A stretch of 10,843 nt of DNA, taken from NCBI GenBank assembly GCA_026770585.1, contig MU646426.1:572381-583223 (forward strand). Direction: 5' to 3'. Each line of letters opens with the position of its first letter. Positions within the stretch are counted from its first letter, which is position 1. The position numbers and the translations under genes are program-made. Of this stretch, positions 1 to 5,797 are shown in pieces. The notes below the pieces were generated by a model. The model saw nothing but the letters and a program-made list of their open reading frames with translations, made no database searches and was not told the origin of the DNA. The DNA is from Baffinella frigidus. Its lineage: Eukaryota > Cryptophyceae > Cryptomonadales > Baffinellaceae.

Positions 1-143
1 CCCCAAACCCCAAACCCCAAACCAAACCCCAAACACCAAACCCCAAATCCCTAACCCAAAACCCTAAACCCTGTGCCCCACACCCCAAAACCCAAACCCC
101 AAACCCTGAACTCCAATCCCTAAACCCTGAATCGCCTTTCCCA
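1..143 (+). repeat. Telomere-like array, CCCCAAA variant
   Basis: Degenerate heptamers, mostly CCCCAAA with some CCCTAAA and CCCTGAA, fill the sequence up to the acceptor of the first exon. The C-rich strand is the sense strand of the gene. I read it as the 3' part of an intron whose start lies outside the window; a true chromosome end is unlikely because the units are so degenerate and unique sequence follows. Confidence 0.85.
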
Positions 144-146
144 CAG

Positions 147-204
147 GTGCTCCGAGGACGGCGTCGACGGCAACGACACCTACATCGAGTTCGAGTTCCC
201 CAAG
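147..204 (+). CDS. Exon 1 of the gene: discoidin-like domain, early strand
   Basis: The exon follows a pyrimidine-rich acceptor ending in CACAG. After one leading base it reads CSEDGVDGNDTYIEF and then EFPK. The motif TYIEFEFPK fits the early strand of F5/8 type C (discoidin-like) domains, where a D/N-x-W/Y-I-E-F/L pattern precedes a hydrophobic strand. The likely donor is the rarer GC type, AAG|GCAACC. It gives a phase 0 join to the next exon, whereas reading on leads into heptamer sequence and a stop. Third codon positions are strongly C/G-rich, unlike the flanks. No start codon is visible, so coding continues upstream. The domain call rests on motif shape only; the exon itself is fairly secure because the next two exons extend it in frame. 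Confidence 0.6.
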
Positions 205-436
205 GCAACCATCAACCCTAACCCCTATACCTAAAATCTACACCTACGCCATAAATTATAAACCATAAACCATAAACCATAAACAATAAACAATAAACAA
301 TAAACCATAAACCGTAAACCAAAAACCAAAAACCAAAAACCATAACCCCTAAGCCCTAAATCTTAAACACTAAACCCTAAAACCTAAATCCCACACCCTA
401 AACCCTAAACCCTAAACCCGAACCCCAAACCCGCAG
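205..436 (+). repeat. Intron filled with changing telomere-like variants
   Basis: This intron runs from the GC donor to a CCGCAG acceptor. It contains successive small blocks, each homogenised for a different unit: AAACCAT near 260-285, AAACAAT near 285-303, AAACCAA near 317-340, then CCCTAAA. The blocks keep a period of about seven while the unit sequence changes, as expected if single mutated units expand locally. Confidence 0.75.
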
Positions 437-480
437 GCGTACTTCATCAAACAGATCTGCATTTGGAACTTCATGTCATG
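437..480 (+). CDS. Exon 2: discoidin-like domain strand
   Basis: This is a 44-base exon between CCGCAG| and TG|GTAATA. It reads AYFIKQICIWNFMS with the first two bases of a Trp codon at the end. The pattern I-x-I-W-N-F is typical of the strand after the early I-E-F strand in discoidin-like folds. It joins exon 1 in phase 0 and exon 3 in phase 2, with the split TGG codon completed by the first G of exon 3. The donor is followed at once by telomere-like heptamers. The reading frame is well supported by both joins; the domain name is a motif-level inference. Confidence 0.65.
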
Positions 481-769
481 GTAATACCCTACACCCTAAA
501 CCCTAAACCCTAAACCCTGAACCCTAAACCCTAAACTCTGAACCCTAAACCCTAAACCCTAAACCCTAAACCCTAAACCCTAAACCCTAAACCCTAAACC
601 CTAAACCCTGAACCCTAAACCCCAAACCCTAAACCCTAAACCTTAAACCCTAAATCCTAATCCCCAATCCCTAAAACCCTAAATCCTAATCCCCAATCCC
701 TAAAACCCTAAACCCTAAACCTCAAACCCTAAACCCCAATCCCTAAACCCTAAACCTCAAACCCTAAAC
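481..769 (+). repeat. Telomere-like CCCTAAA array in intron
   Basis: An almost pure CCCTAAA array with scattered CCCTGAA, CCCCAAA and CCTTAAA variants begins within a few bases of the exon 2 donor. It is one of the most homogeneous blocks in the window and lies in the same orientation as all the others. Confidence 0.9.
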
Positions 770-770
770 G

Positions 771-865
771 GCCGGGTTTCACACAGAACACAGTCTAGAC
801 ACAAAGGCGGACGACTGCCTCTGCAGCCGGATGGACACTGCGAGTGATCCACTCAGTGCGGTCCA
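771..865 (+). pseudogene. Truncated duplicate of exon 3 and its acceptor
   Basis: Bases 771-828 match 1371-1428, including intron sequence before the acceptor and an intact CAG. The coding part reads LDTKADDCLCS, identical in protein to exon 3. The three base differences from exon 3 in these codons (CTA/CTG, ACA/ACC, CTC/CTG) are all synonymous. After Ser the copy skips the middle of the exon and resumes with a CCACTCAG segment like the exon 3 end, so it looks like an internal deletion. It may be a dead copy or a usable alternative short exon. Confidence 0.65.
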
Positions 866-876
866 CCTAATAGGGT

Positions 877-1029
877 CCACGTTAATCTCCATACAAGTAT
901 TCATTAATTGCTCTTGGGCAACGAAAATCACTACACGATTTGCTTATAAAAGTAAAAGTGGAGCATTTGTGTGGTAAATTTCGTTACGCCAAAAGCAATT
1001 AATTAATACTTGTATGGAGATGAACGTGG
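877..1029. mobile_element. Inverted-repeat element, about 153 bp, with a nested small MITE
   Basis: The 41-base arms 877-917 and 989-1029 are inverted repeats with about three mismatches; both contain ATACAAGTATT. The inner part, about 917-990, has its own imperfect inverted ends resembling GGCAACGAAAATTACTACAC, a motif shared with three other places in the window. No coding capacity. It is either one long palindromic element or a 74-bp MITE inserted in a palindrome. Confidence 0.65.
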
Positions 1030-1134
1030 CGCCATAACCATCTTCCATGGTCTAGGAGATGGCATCCTGCTGTCCTCTCGTATACCGTAGTTTCGGCGTG
1101 AACCTTGTGTCAAGTCACTCCGGTCATCCTACAC

Positions 1135-1338
1135 GGGGGTAGTACAGTCCACCCACCCTAACACAGGCTACCGTAACACATACTTACCTCCACACATACT
1201 CCTTCGGTTGGCCCCCGATTTCCCCCTGCAAGGAAGTATGCCTGGAGGGTGGACACCATAACGCATACCTACCCTCCACACATACTCAATCAGTCCGGCC
1301 CCGACGGGTATGTGTTAGGGTAGGTCCACTGTATCCCC
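1135..1338. mobile_element. Imperfect inverted-repeat segment with internal direct repeats
   Basis: The ends 1135-1165 and 1311-1338 are imperfect inverted repeats sharing ACCCTAACACA. Inside are two direct copies of a roughly 30-base unit (1173-1201 and 1259-1287) carrying CTCCACACATACTC. No coding signal. It may be an old non-autonomous element; no clear target duplication was found. Bases 1030-1134 show nothing recognisable. Confidence 0.45.
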
Positions 1339-1393
1339 AGAAACTGAATGCCGGCATGCCGGGACTGAATGGCGGGTCTCACGCGGACCGCAG

Positions 1394-1523
1394 GCTGGAC
1401 ACCAAGGCGGACGACTGCCTGTGCAGCCTCAGCGCGTTCGAGATCTCGTATTCACTCAACGGACGCCACTGGTACTCTCCACTCAGCGACTGCGACCCTA
1501 TCACGCAGGGCTGGAGGGGGGGG
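1394..1523 (+). CDS. Exon 3: discoidin-like domain, core strands
   Basis: The acceptor is GACCGCAG|G. The first G completes the Trp codon split at the end of exon 2. The exon reads LDTKADDCLCSLSAFEISY, then SLNGRHWYSPLSDCDP and ITQGW. The pattern F-E-I-x-Y-S-x-N/D-G-x-x-W is the standard middle strand of discoidin-like (F5/8 type C) domains, and it follows I-W-N-F from exon 2 at the expected distance. The 3' end is less certain. A GT occurs in phase 0 after a run of nine Gs at 1516-1524, but the next candidate exons start in a phase that does not match it. Parts of this exon recur at 771-865, 1621-1661 and 1747-1795. Domain function is inferred to be ligand or carbohydrate binding, by family only. 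Confidence 0.65.
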
Positions 1524-1580
1524 GTATTCAAAAGTCATTTTTGAAAGGGAAAACGGTATTCAAAAGTCAATTTTCTGGAG
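1522..1580 (+). repeat. Two-copy tandem repeat after exon 3
   Basis: The unit GGTATTCAAAAGTCA followed by a T-rich stretch and a GAAAAC end occurs twice with a period of about 32 bases. It begins at the putative exon 3 donor, so the donor sequence itself is duplicated. Confidence 0.7.
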
Positions 1581-1611
1581 AAAACGGCTCCAACAACGAC
1601 CAATGGCTCCA

Positions 1612-1661
1612 AGAACGGACCTATTCGCTGAAAGGACGCCACTGGTACTCTCCACACAGCG
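1612..1661 (+). pseudogene. Partial exon 3 copy
   Basis: Bases 1621-1661 match exon 3 bases 1448-1488 and read YSLKGRHWYSPHSG, against YSLNGRHWYSPLSD in the main exon. Only the middle strand is kept; homology stops before the exon end and no acceptor or donor is evident. It is a truncated duplicate, probably not spliced. Confidence 0.6.
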
Positions 1662-1746
1662 GCCTACAAAGGAATTTTGTGAATAATCGATAGGACCCTA
1701 CGGTAGGCAATCCGTAGAGACATAGGGTTGTTCCTACGGATATCCT

Positions 1747-1795
1747 AACGCACTAGTACTCCCCACATTGAGACTGCAACCCTGACCGCAAGCTC
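1747..1795 (+). pseudogene. Highly decayed exon 3 copy
   Basis: This segment aligns with the 3' part of exon 3 (from CGCCACTGGTACTC to the CGCAGG end) with several small indels: here CGCACTAGTACTCCCCACA, then ACTGCAACCCTGACCGCAAG. The frame is broken. It is the most eroded of the exon 3 copies. Confidence 0.5.
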
Positions 1796-1940
1796 GCCGT
1801 CCCGAAATGTTCAACACGAGATCAGTAAACCGTTTCGATGAATCCAGGAAACATGTCGGGTGGGTTGGGCGAAAATTATTTGGTTTTGACGAAATGCTGC
1901 CCTGCCAGGTACCATATGGGACGCGTCGCAGATCTTCCAG

Positions 1941-2023
1941 AGATTCCCTCTACGGGGATATTCAGCTACACGGGAGAGCTGATCCAAAATCGATCTCTGG
2001 GGGGCAAAGCCGCCATGCCCTCG
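1941..2023 (+). CDS. Candidate exon 4, copy a
   Basis: After a CTTCCAG acceptor the frame reads IPSTGIFSYTGELIQNR and then SLGGKAAMPS. A possible donor is TCG|GTGCGC in phase 0. I do not recognise the peptide; its place between discoidin-like strands suggests part of that domain or a loop. The strongest evidence that it is coding is the second copy at 2131-2217: over the 22 codons from GIFSYTG to MPS the two copies differ at six bases, all synonymous. The only amino-acid change (V/A) lies past the proposed donor. Its phase does not link cleanly to exon 3 with the splice sites I chose, so an exon or an exact border may be missing. Confidence 0.5.
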
Positions 2024-2130
2024 GTGCGCCCCACGCCCGGACTGATATCACTACGAGTTCATCTATTCACCCCCTAGGCCCCTACGGATCTCCTACGGTA
2101 GGAAATGCATACGCGTCCGGTTTGTACCAG

Positions 2131-2217
2131 GAGTGTTCTCCATGTCCGGGATATTCAGCTATACGGGGGAGCTGATCCAGAACCGATCTCTGGGAGGCAA
2201 AGCCGCCATGCCTTCGG
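2131..2217 (+). CDS. Candidate exon 4, copy b
   Basis: The acceptor is GTACCAG and the frame reads VFSMSGIFSYTGELIQNR then SLGGKAAMPS. Its core protein is identical to copy a despite six nucleotide differences. The GT at the proposed copy a donor is GC here (TTCGGCGCGC), so this copy would need a GC-type or different donor. The two copies lie about 190 bases apart and could be alternative exons, or one could be a recent duplicate. Between them at 2040-2130 I see only a CCTACGGTAGG motif and unremarkable sequence. Confidence 0.45.
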
Positions 2218-2343
2218 CGCGCCCTCATATGGACACTGTTTTAATTTTTTGAAATTTAATTATGAAATTTACTACAAATAACTATTTGACTGGGACCCAC
2301 ACCGGAAACACCCGACCACCTCATCCCGGGAAACCTATTTCTC

Positions 2344-2453
2344 TGGAAATACACCGGAACCCGACCTTGAAAAATACACCGGAACCCGACCTTGGAAATA
2401 CACCTTGGAAATACACCGAAACCCGACCTTGGAAATACACCGGAACCCGACCT
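2344..2453 (+). repeat. 24-bp minisatellite
   Basis: Units of TGGAAATACACCGGAACCCG plus ACCT occur four times (2344-2367, 2368-2392, 2406-2429, 2430-2453), with one 13-base partial unit at 2393-2405. Apparent proteins on either strand here are translations of the repeat. Bases 2226-2343 hold an AT-rich stretch and nothing recognisable. Confidence 0.85.
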
Positions 2454-2468
2454 TGAAAAGTTCCGCTT

Positions 2469-2484
2469 GGAGCCCATTTCTACA
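2469..2484 (-). mobile_element. Solo end of the TA-flanked inverted-repeat element
   Basis: GGAGCCCATTTCTACA is identical to the right terminal sequence of the element at 2514-2748 and lies just to its left in inverted relation to that element's left end. It looks like a remnant of another copy or a rearranged end. Confidence 0.5.
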
Positions 2485-2513
2485 GAAGCAACCTGCCGTA
2501 GCCGGGCCATTTA

Positions 2514-2748
2514 TTGTAGAAATGGGCTCCGCGCGGATTTTTAGAACGTGAGGCAAGGAGGTCAGGAACGTCAAAAAATCGATTTTTTGACGAAAAATTG
2601 ATTTTGTGCTATGTTACGGGAGGTTGATTCTATTTTAGGTATTTCGCCCGTGCCTAAGATAGCATAAAAGTTTATTTTCGACGTTTTTTTATCTCCTGAC
2701 CTCATTTCCTGACCTGCCCTTGAATCCGCGCGGAGCCCATTTCTACAA
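2514..2748. mobile_element. Non-autonomous element with 26-bp perfect terminal inverted repeats and TA duplication
   Basis: The ends 2514-2539 and 2723-2748 are perfect inverted repeats beginning TTGTAGAAATGGGCTCC. Both are flanked by TA (2512-2513 and 2749-2750), the target duplication of the Tc1/mariner superfamily. The 235-bp interior is AT-rich, has no open frame, and carries a further inverted pair (AGGTCAGGA / TCCTGACCT) and a 24-bp perfect palindrome at 2569-2592. It is best called a mariner-like MITE; superfamily membership is inferred from the TA alone. Confidence 0.75.
2569..2592. repeat. 24-bp perfect palindrome inside the MITE
   Basis: CGTCAAAAAATC is followed directly by its exact reverse complement with no loop. 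It could extrude as a cruciform or fold as a hairpin in RNA. Confidence 0.8.
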
Positions 2749-2855
2749 TACGCGTCTCCTCCTGGGTGCGGTGGGGCCTACTGTAGTCCGATACCGTACG
2801 CTGAACAACCCCGAATTCGAACAGCTTCACGTTGTAAGAGAGCGTGACTATCGTC

Positions 2856-2897
2856 GGGCTCTTCTTCGCTCCAAAGTTGACGGATGTGCACTCAACT
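2856..2897 (+). repeat. Dispersed repeat family, partial copy 1
   Basis: The core GGGCTCTTCTTCGCTCCAAA, followed by GTTGACGGATGTG, matches the dispersed repeat found at 4533-4632 and, reversed, at 7591-7690. Only the middle of the unit is recognisable here. Confidence 0.55.
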
Positions 2898-2936
2898 TTC
2901 GACTTGTCAACTTTCACATGATCAACTTTCGGCTGA
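2892..2936 (+). repeat. 15-bp tandem repeat, three units
   Basis: TCAACTTTCGACTTG, TCAACTTTCACATGA and TCAACTTTCGGCTGA follow one another exactly. The period is a multiple of three, so any frame gives a five-residue repeat, but no exon borders are visible around it. Confidence 0.75.
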
Positions 2937-2957
2937 GGCACGCGCCGTCGTTCGCAG

Positions 2958-3035
2958 TCGCACCGGAAGGCGGGTCTTGTCCAAGTGGACGAGGTCCTGG
3001 GCGCGCCCGTGCGCTTCCTCCGCTTTCACCATCTC
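2958..3035 (+). CDS. Candidate exon: possible late discoidin strand
   Basis: After a TTCGCAG acceptor the frame reads SHRKAGLVQVDEVLGAPVRF then LRFHHL. The segment P-V-R-F-L-R-F resembles the 'ARYVRL' strand near the end of F5/8 type C domains and precedes exon 3788-3861, which fits the final strand. No convincing donor is seen: the sequence runs into a GC-rich satellite at about 3036. The join to the next exon, which needs a phase 1 donor, is unresolved. A coding role is plausible but unproven. Confidence 0.35.
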
Positions 3036-3413
3036 GAAAACCGCGGCGGTTCGTGCCCGTGCCCCAGCCGTTTATTCCCCCGTGCAGCCGTTTATTTCCC
3101 CACGCAGCCGTTGATATCCCCCGCAGCCGTTTATACCCCCTACGCTGTGCCGGACACCTCTTGTTGTAGCCTTTTTATTCTTTATGCTGTCTACTGTCTC
3201 GAAAACTGCGGCGGTTCGCGCCCGGACCCAGCCGTTTATAATTCCGTGCAGCCGTTTATCTCCCCGTGGTGTGCTGGACTCCCCGTGATGCAGCCGTTTA
3301 TGCCACCATCCCAAAAACCGCGGCGGTTCGCGCCCGTGTCGAAGCCGTTTATCCCCTCACGCAGCCCTTTATTTCCCCACGCAGCCTTTTATCCCCACGA
3401 TGTGGGGATAAAA
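3036..3413 (+). repeat. Compound minisatellite: CAGCCGTTTAT units within a larger repeat
   Basis: The motif CAGCCGTTTAT followed by a C-rich spacer occurs about ten times, often 19-21 bases apart, with late variants CAGCCCTTTAT and CAGCCTTTTAT. A longer motif, AAACCGCGGCGGTTCG, occurs at about 3036, 3201 (one base changed) and 3313, each time just before a run of units, so there is a higher-order repeat of roughly 110-165 bases. Open frames here are repeat translations. Confidence 0.8.
3387..3413 (+). repeat. Perfect 12-bp stem hairpin ending the minisatellite
   Basis: TTTTATCCCCAC and GTGGGGATAAAA pair perfectly around a GAT loop. The left half is the last satellite unit. It has the form of an RNA hairpin, but I have no evidence of a role. 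Confidence 0.7.
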
Positions 3414-3489
3414 TCCGGGCACGCTTGCTCGGCCGTAACCCGCTCGTTCCAACTGCAGGAAGTTGATGGTTTAGGAACCCTACTCCCTG

Positions 3490-3646
3490 CGCCCCACACC
3501 CTGAATCCTCAACCCTAAACCCTACGCCCTACACCCTAAACCCTGCACCCTAAACCCTACACCCTAAACTCTCAAACCTAAACTCTAAACCCTAAACCCT
3601 AAACCCTAAACCCTAAACCCTGAACACTAAACCCTGAACACTAAAC
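3490..3646 (+). repeat. Telomere-like array, CCCTAAA and CCCTACA
   Basis: Heptamers precede a CCAG acceptor. The block is mixed at first (CCCTACA) and purer at its 3' end. Bases 3414-3489 show nothing definite. Confidence 0.85.
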
Positions 3647-3649
3647 CAG

Positions 3650-3690
3650 GTCCGAAGTTTGGACTCAACGGCGCGTTTTTCTACGGGCCG
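3650..3690 (+). pseudogene. Truncated copy of exon 5 with in-frame stop
   Basis: After CCAG|GT the frame reads PKFGLNGAFFYGP and then TGA at 3691-3693. The matching codons of the full exon at 3788 differ only at two synonymous positions (TTT/TTC, GCG/GCC). Homology ends at the stop. It is a broken duplicate unless spliced out of use. Confidence 0.6.
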
Positions 3691-3787
3691 TGATAATCTT
3701 CCGCCGAAAAGCGGCGGCAGATTTAGTCTGGTACAAACCCCTAAACCCTTCATGTATTGTACTTAATTCGGTAGCTTCGTGTGGCAG

Positions 3788-3861
3788 GTCCGAAGTTCGG
3801 ACTCAACGGCGCCTTTTTCTACGGGCCGGAGGCTGTCGGAGACTGCGTGCAACAAAACATG
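3788..3861 (+). CDS. Exon 5: final discoidin-like strand
   Basis: The exon starts after GGCAG with GT completing a split codon, then reads PKFGLNGAFFYGPEAVGDC and VQQNM. The pattern G-L-N-x-x-x-F-Y-G matches the last strand of F5/8 type C domains (usually G-L-x-E-x-x-x-Y/F-G), which closes the beta-sandwich. A GT directly after ATG (GTCCCG, a weak donor) would end the exon in phase 0 and join the first LRR exon in frame. A truncated copy lies at 3650-3690. Exon status is supported by synonymous-only differences between copies; the donor choice is tentative. Confidence 0.55.
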
Positions 3862-3864
3862 GTC

Positions 3865-4090
3865 CCGAATCCCGAAACCTAAATCCCAAAACACGAAACG
3901 CGAAACACGAAATCCGAAGCCAGAAGCCAGAAGCCATAAACCACAAACCACAAACCACAAACCACAAACCTTACATCACAAACCATACACCATACATGAT
4001 AAACCATACACCATAAAACTTCAACTGTAAACCATAAACCATAAACCATAAACCATAAACCATAAACCATAAACCATAAACCATGCACCA
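3865..4090 (+). repeat. Intronic heptamer array, AAACCAC and AAACCAT variants
   Basis: Blocks of GAAGCCA, then AAACCAC (about 3940-3970), then a run of AAACCAT (about 4028-4085). The unit differs from the CCCTAAA standard but the seven-base period is kept. Minus-strand open frames rich in W, F, M and V here are translations of the repeat. Confidence 0.85.
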
Positions 4091-4098
4091 TACAACAT

Positions 4099-4263
4099 CA
4101 ATAGGGTAACGGCCTGAAAATGGGGTAGTTAAGCCTACGGCATTGCCTAGGACCTCCTACCGTAGGCCGAGACTTTTTGGTCCTAGGATCACTCGGCCTA
4201 CGGTAGGAGGTCCTAGGCAATGCCGTATGCCTAACTACCCCATTTTCAGGCCGTTAGCCTATG
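4099..4263. mobile_element. Palindromic element of about 165 bp
   Basis: Arms 4101-4171 and 4192-4262 are inverted repeats with three mismatches in 71 bases, separated by a 20-base loop. Arms contain CCTAGGACCTCCTACCGTAG and AATGGGGTAGTTA. AACAT stands on both sides (4094-4098 and 4264-4268) and may be a 5-bp target duplication, though the surroundings are low-complexity. No open frame. It is a foldback or MITE-type element. Confidence 0.7.
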
Positions 4264-4350
4264 AACATAAACCTGGTCCCGGCGCCCCCTCCACGCTTCT
4301 CCAGACCCGCGCAGGTTTTGCATCCGGAAGGAAGTTACACCAATATTGAA

Positions 4351-4362
4351 GGGGGGGGGGGG
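4351..4362 (+). repeat. G12 run
   Basis: Twelve consecutive Gs in unique intron sequence, one of three runs of 11-13 Gs in this intron region (others at 5449-5459 and 5700-5712). They are prone to length error in sequencing. Bases 4264-4494 otherwise show no gene. Confidence 0.8.
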
Positions 4363-4494
4363 TTGAACGCTGCCTCATGCTTATGTCTGCAGACTAGAGA
4401 CAGGAACGAGCTGGGGAAATGTATGAATACCCCTGTATGAACTCTCAACCCTAAAATGTATGAACCCCCCTGAACCCTACACCCCCGTCCGCAG

Positions 4495-4545
4495 GGCTTG
4501 TGAGCGGTCCCGCCAAAAGTGTACGGACACTTCCAGTCTATATGG
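4495..4545 (+). pseudogene. Broken copy of LRR exon A, first
   Basis: After a GTCCGCAG acceptor the sequence follows exon A but has TGA in place of TTA at codon 3, then AVPPKVYGHFQS before homology ends. The 3' half of the exon (the LDLSHN part) is missing and is replaced by the dispersed repeat at 4533-4632. It is a non-functional duplicate. Confidence 0.65.
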
Positions 4546-4632
4546 TCTCGCCGATTTAGTGAGACCGTGCCCATTCCCGCTCCTATGTTGACGGATGTGT
4601 ACCACACACCCAGCATGTCAACTTACGAATAG
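4533..4632 (+). repeat. Dispersed repeat family, copy 2
   Basis: About 100 bases that match, in reverse orientation, 7591-7690; shared segments include CCAGTCTAT, GTTGACGG, GTACCACACA and CCAGCATGTCAACTT. Each copy holds a short hairpin (GGTCTC / GAGACC here). A partial copy lies at 2856-2897. Probably an old mobile element. Confidence 0.7.
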
Positions 4633-4673
4633 TCCGCCAACCCTACTGACGCACGCCCCTACACCGTCCACAG

Positions 4674-4730
4674 GGCTTGTTAGCGGTCCTGTCAGAAGTC
4701 TACGGAGATTTCCATTACGTGTTTCCTGGG
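4674..4730 (+). pseudogene. Copy of LRR exon A, second, lacking the 3' half
   Basis: The acceptor CCACAG is intact and the frame is open: GLLAVLSEVYGDFHYV. Compared with the main exon there are amino-acid changes (P to L, H to D, Q to H). The copy loses homology before the LDLSHN motif. No donor matches. Likely decaying. Confidence 0.55.
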
Positions 4731-5010
4731 GGGTGATATACTCCTAGGCATAGCCCTACCGAAGAACCCTAGGACGGAGCGTGTCCTGATTCGCGAGTAA
4801 CCCCTATCCCTTAAGCGGCGAGTAGGCTCATACGCCCTACGGTAGGGCCCTAGGACCTGCCTAGGGCGAGTTAGGGCGAATATTCGCCCGTCCGCCACTG
4901 TGGCCCCTTGGGGGGGTGATACTCCTATACTCCTAGGTGATACTCCTAGGCATAGCTCTACTGAAGGAACCTAAGACGGCGCGTGTCCTTATTCGCGAGT
5001 AACCCTTGTG
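4725..5010 (+). repeat. Direct repeat pair in the intron between exon A copies
   Basis: A segment of about 85 bases at 4725-4806 recurs at about 4905-5005; shared blocks include ACTCCTAGGCATAG, CGTGTCCT and ATTCGCGAGTAACCC. The second copy leads straight into the functional exon A acceptor. Between them lie CCCTACGGTAGGG at about 4837 and the 16-bp perfect palindrome GGGCGAATATTCGCCC at 4874-4889. It marks the segmental duplication that multiplied exon A. Confidence 0.7.
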
Positions 5011-5023
5011 CCCCTGTCCGCAG

Positions 5024-5097
5024 GGCTTGTTAGCGGTCCCGTCAGAAGTCTACGGACACTTCCAGTACGTCGTCGGACTCGACCTCAGCCACAACAA
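5024..5097 (+). CDS. Exon A: leucine-rich repeat
   Basis: A 74-base exon between GTCCGCAG| and AA|GTAAAT. It reads GLLAVPSEVYGHFQYV then VGLDLSHN and a split Lys codon. L-x-x-V-P-S-E-V followed by G-L-D-L-S-H-N-K is a classic LRR repeat boundary. Joined in phase 2 to exon B it continues as N-K-I-A-S-I-P, completing the consensus L-x-L-S-x-N-x-I-x-x-I-P. LRRs form curved solenoids for protein binding. Upstream copies at 4495 and 4674 are broken and lack the 3' half, so this is the functional one. The frame also joins exon 5 in phase 0. Confidence 0.75.
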
Positions 5098-5370
5098 GTA
5101 AATCCCTCAACCCGAAACCCGAAACCCGAAACCCGAAACCCTTAATCCCAAACCCTTGACCCCAAACCCTTGACCCCAAACCCCAAACCCCAAACCCCAA
5201 ACCCTAAACCCCAAACCCTGAACCCTAACCAAGTGCCCACCCGCCCACCACCCAAAACTAAACCCTGAAACCTAAACCCTAAACCCAACTGCTAACTCTT
5301 GAACCCTGAACCCTGAACCCTGAACCATGAACCATGAACCATGAACCATGAGCCATGAACCATGAACCCA
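5098..5370 (+). repeat. Intronic heptamer arrays: CCCGAAA, CCCCAAA, CCCTGAA, CCATGAA
   Basis: The array starts within ten bases of the exon A donor. It passes through CCCGAAA (5110-5140), CCCTTGA and CCCCAAA (5140-5215), mixed CCCTAAA, then CCCTGAA and CCATGAA (about 5300-5368). Each variant forms its own short homogeneous run. Bases 5371-5496 hold unique sequence and a G11 run at 5449-5459. Confidence 0.85.
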
Positions 5371-5496
5371 ACCCATTGGGAAAATAAACCTCCACGACAG
5401 AGAGGGCGGGGGTAGAGCGGGAGCCTTGTATGTGTATGTATGTTTCATGGGGGGGGGGGTAGCTATCTCAACAGCGGTCTCTACTCGCAGGAATCT

Positions 5497-5568
5497 GCTG
5501 TCAAGTTGACAACTTGACTTGCTGTTAAGTTGACAAGTTGACTTGCTGTCAAGTTGACAAATTGACTT
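5497..5568 (+). repeat. 24-bp tandem repeat, three units, next to exon B copy 1
   Basis: Three exact-length units beginning GCTGTCAAGTTGACAA or GCTGTTAAGTTGACAA and ending TTGACTT. The first unit contains the palindrome TCAAGTTGACAACTTGA. A single related unit precedes exon B copy 2 at about 5769-5792. The array ends at the TGCAG acceptor, so it supplies the acceptor tract. Confidence 0.85.
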
Positions 5569-5573
5569 TGCAG

Positions 5574-5634
5574 GATCGCGAGCATTCCTCAGGAGTTGGA
5601 CCGCATGGTGCTCTGCAAGCGCCTCAACCTGTCC
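5574..5634 (+). pseudogene. 5' half of an exon B copy (B1)
   Basis: After TTTGCAG|G the frame reads IASIPQELDRMVLCKRLNLS. The protein is identical to the main exon B over these 20 codons; the four base differences are all synonymous. Homology stops abruptly after TCC and no donor follows. The missing half matches the isolated segment at 6444-6489. Confidence 0.6.
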
Positions 5635-5699
5635 CAATCACTAACGGACTTTCAGGATCCTTCTTTCAGTCAACTCCCGGGCTGGTCCCTGTGATTTTC

Positions 5700-5712
5700 G
5701 GGGGGGGGGGGG
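5700..5712 (+). repeat. G13 run
   Basis: Thirteen Gs in the spacer between exon B copies 1 and 2, comparable with the runs at 4351-4362 and 5449-5459. Confidence 0.75.
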
Positions 5713-5797
5713 CGGAGTCGAACGAGGCGAGAAGCCTGTTTGACTCTGTGTGTGTGACGTTTCTCTCTGTCGTTAAGTTGACAAGTTGACTTTGCAG

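Noticed and set aside
1-143. A chromosome-end telomere at the left edge
   Set aside because: The array is degenerate, is followed by an exon, and the same kind of array recurs throughout the window in introns.
1807-2175. 122-residue plus-strand frame
   Set aside because: It overlaps the exon 4 copies in another frame; the exon 4 frame has synonymous-only differences, this one does not.
2256-2574. Minus-strand frames with repeated F-R-C-I-S-K-V-G
   Set aside because: They translate the 24-bp minisatellite in reverse and extend into a MITE.
2720-3169. 149-residue plus-strand frame, the longest in the window
   Set aside because: It crosses a MITE end, a 15-bp tandem repeat and the start of the GC-rich satellite, with no common codon pattern; the candidate exon within it uses another frame.
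3879-4091. Minus-strand frame rich in W, F, M, V and G that looks like a membrane protein
   Set aside because: It is the translation of AAACCAC and AAACCAT heptamers; it has no composition change at its ends and no splice or start context.
5497-5568. CRISPR-like array of 24-bp units
   Set aside because: Units are directly adjacent with no spacers, and the setting is a eukaryotic intron.
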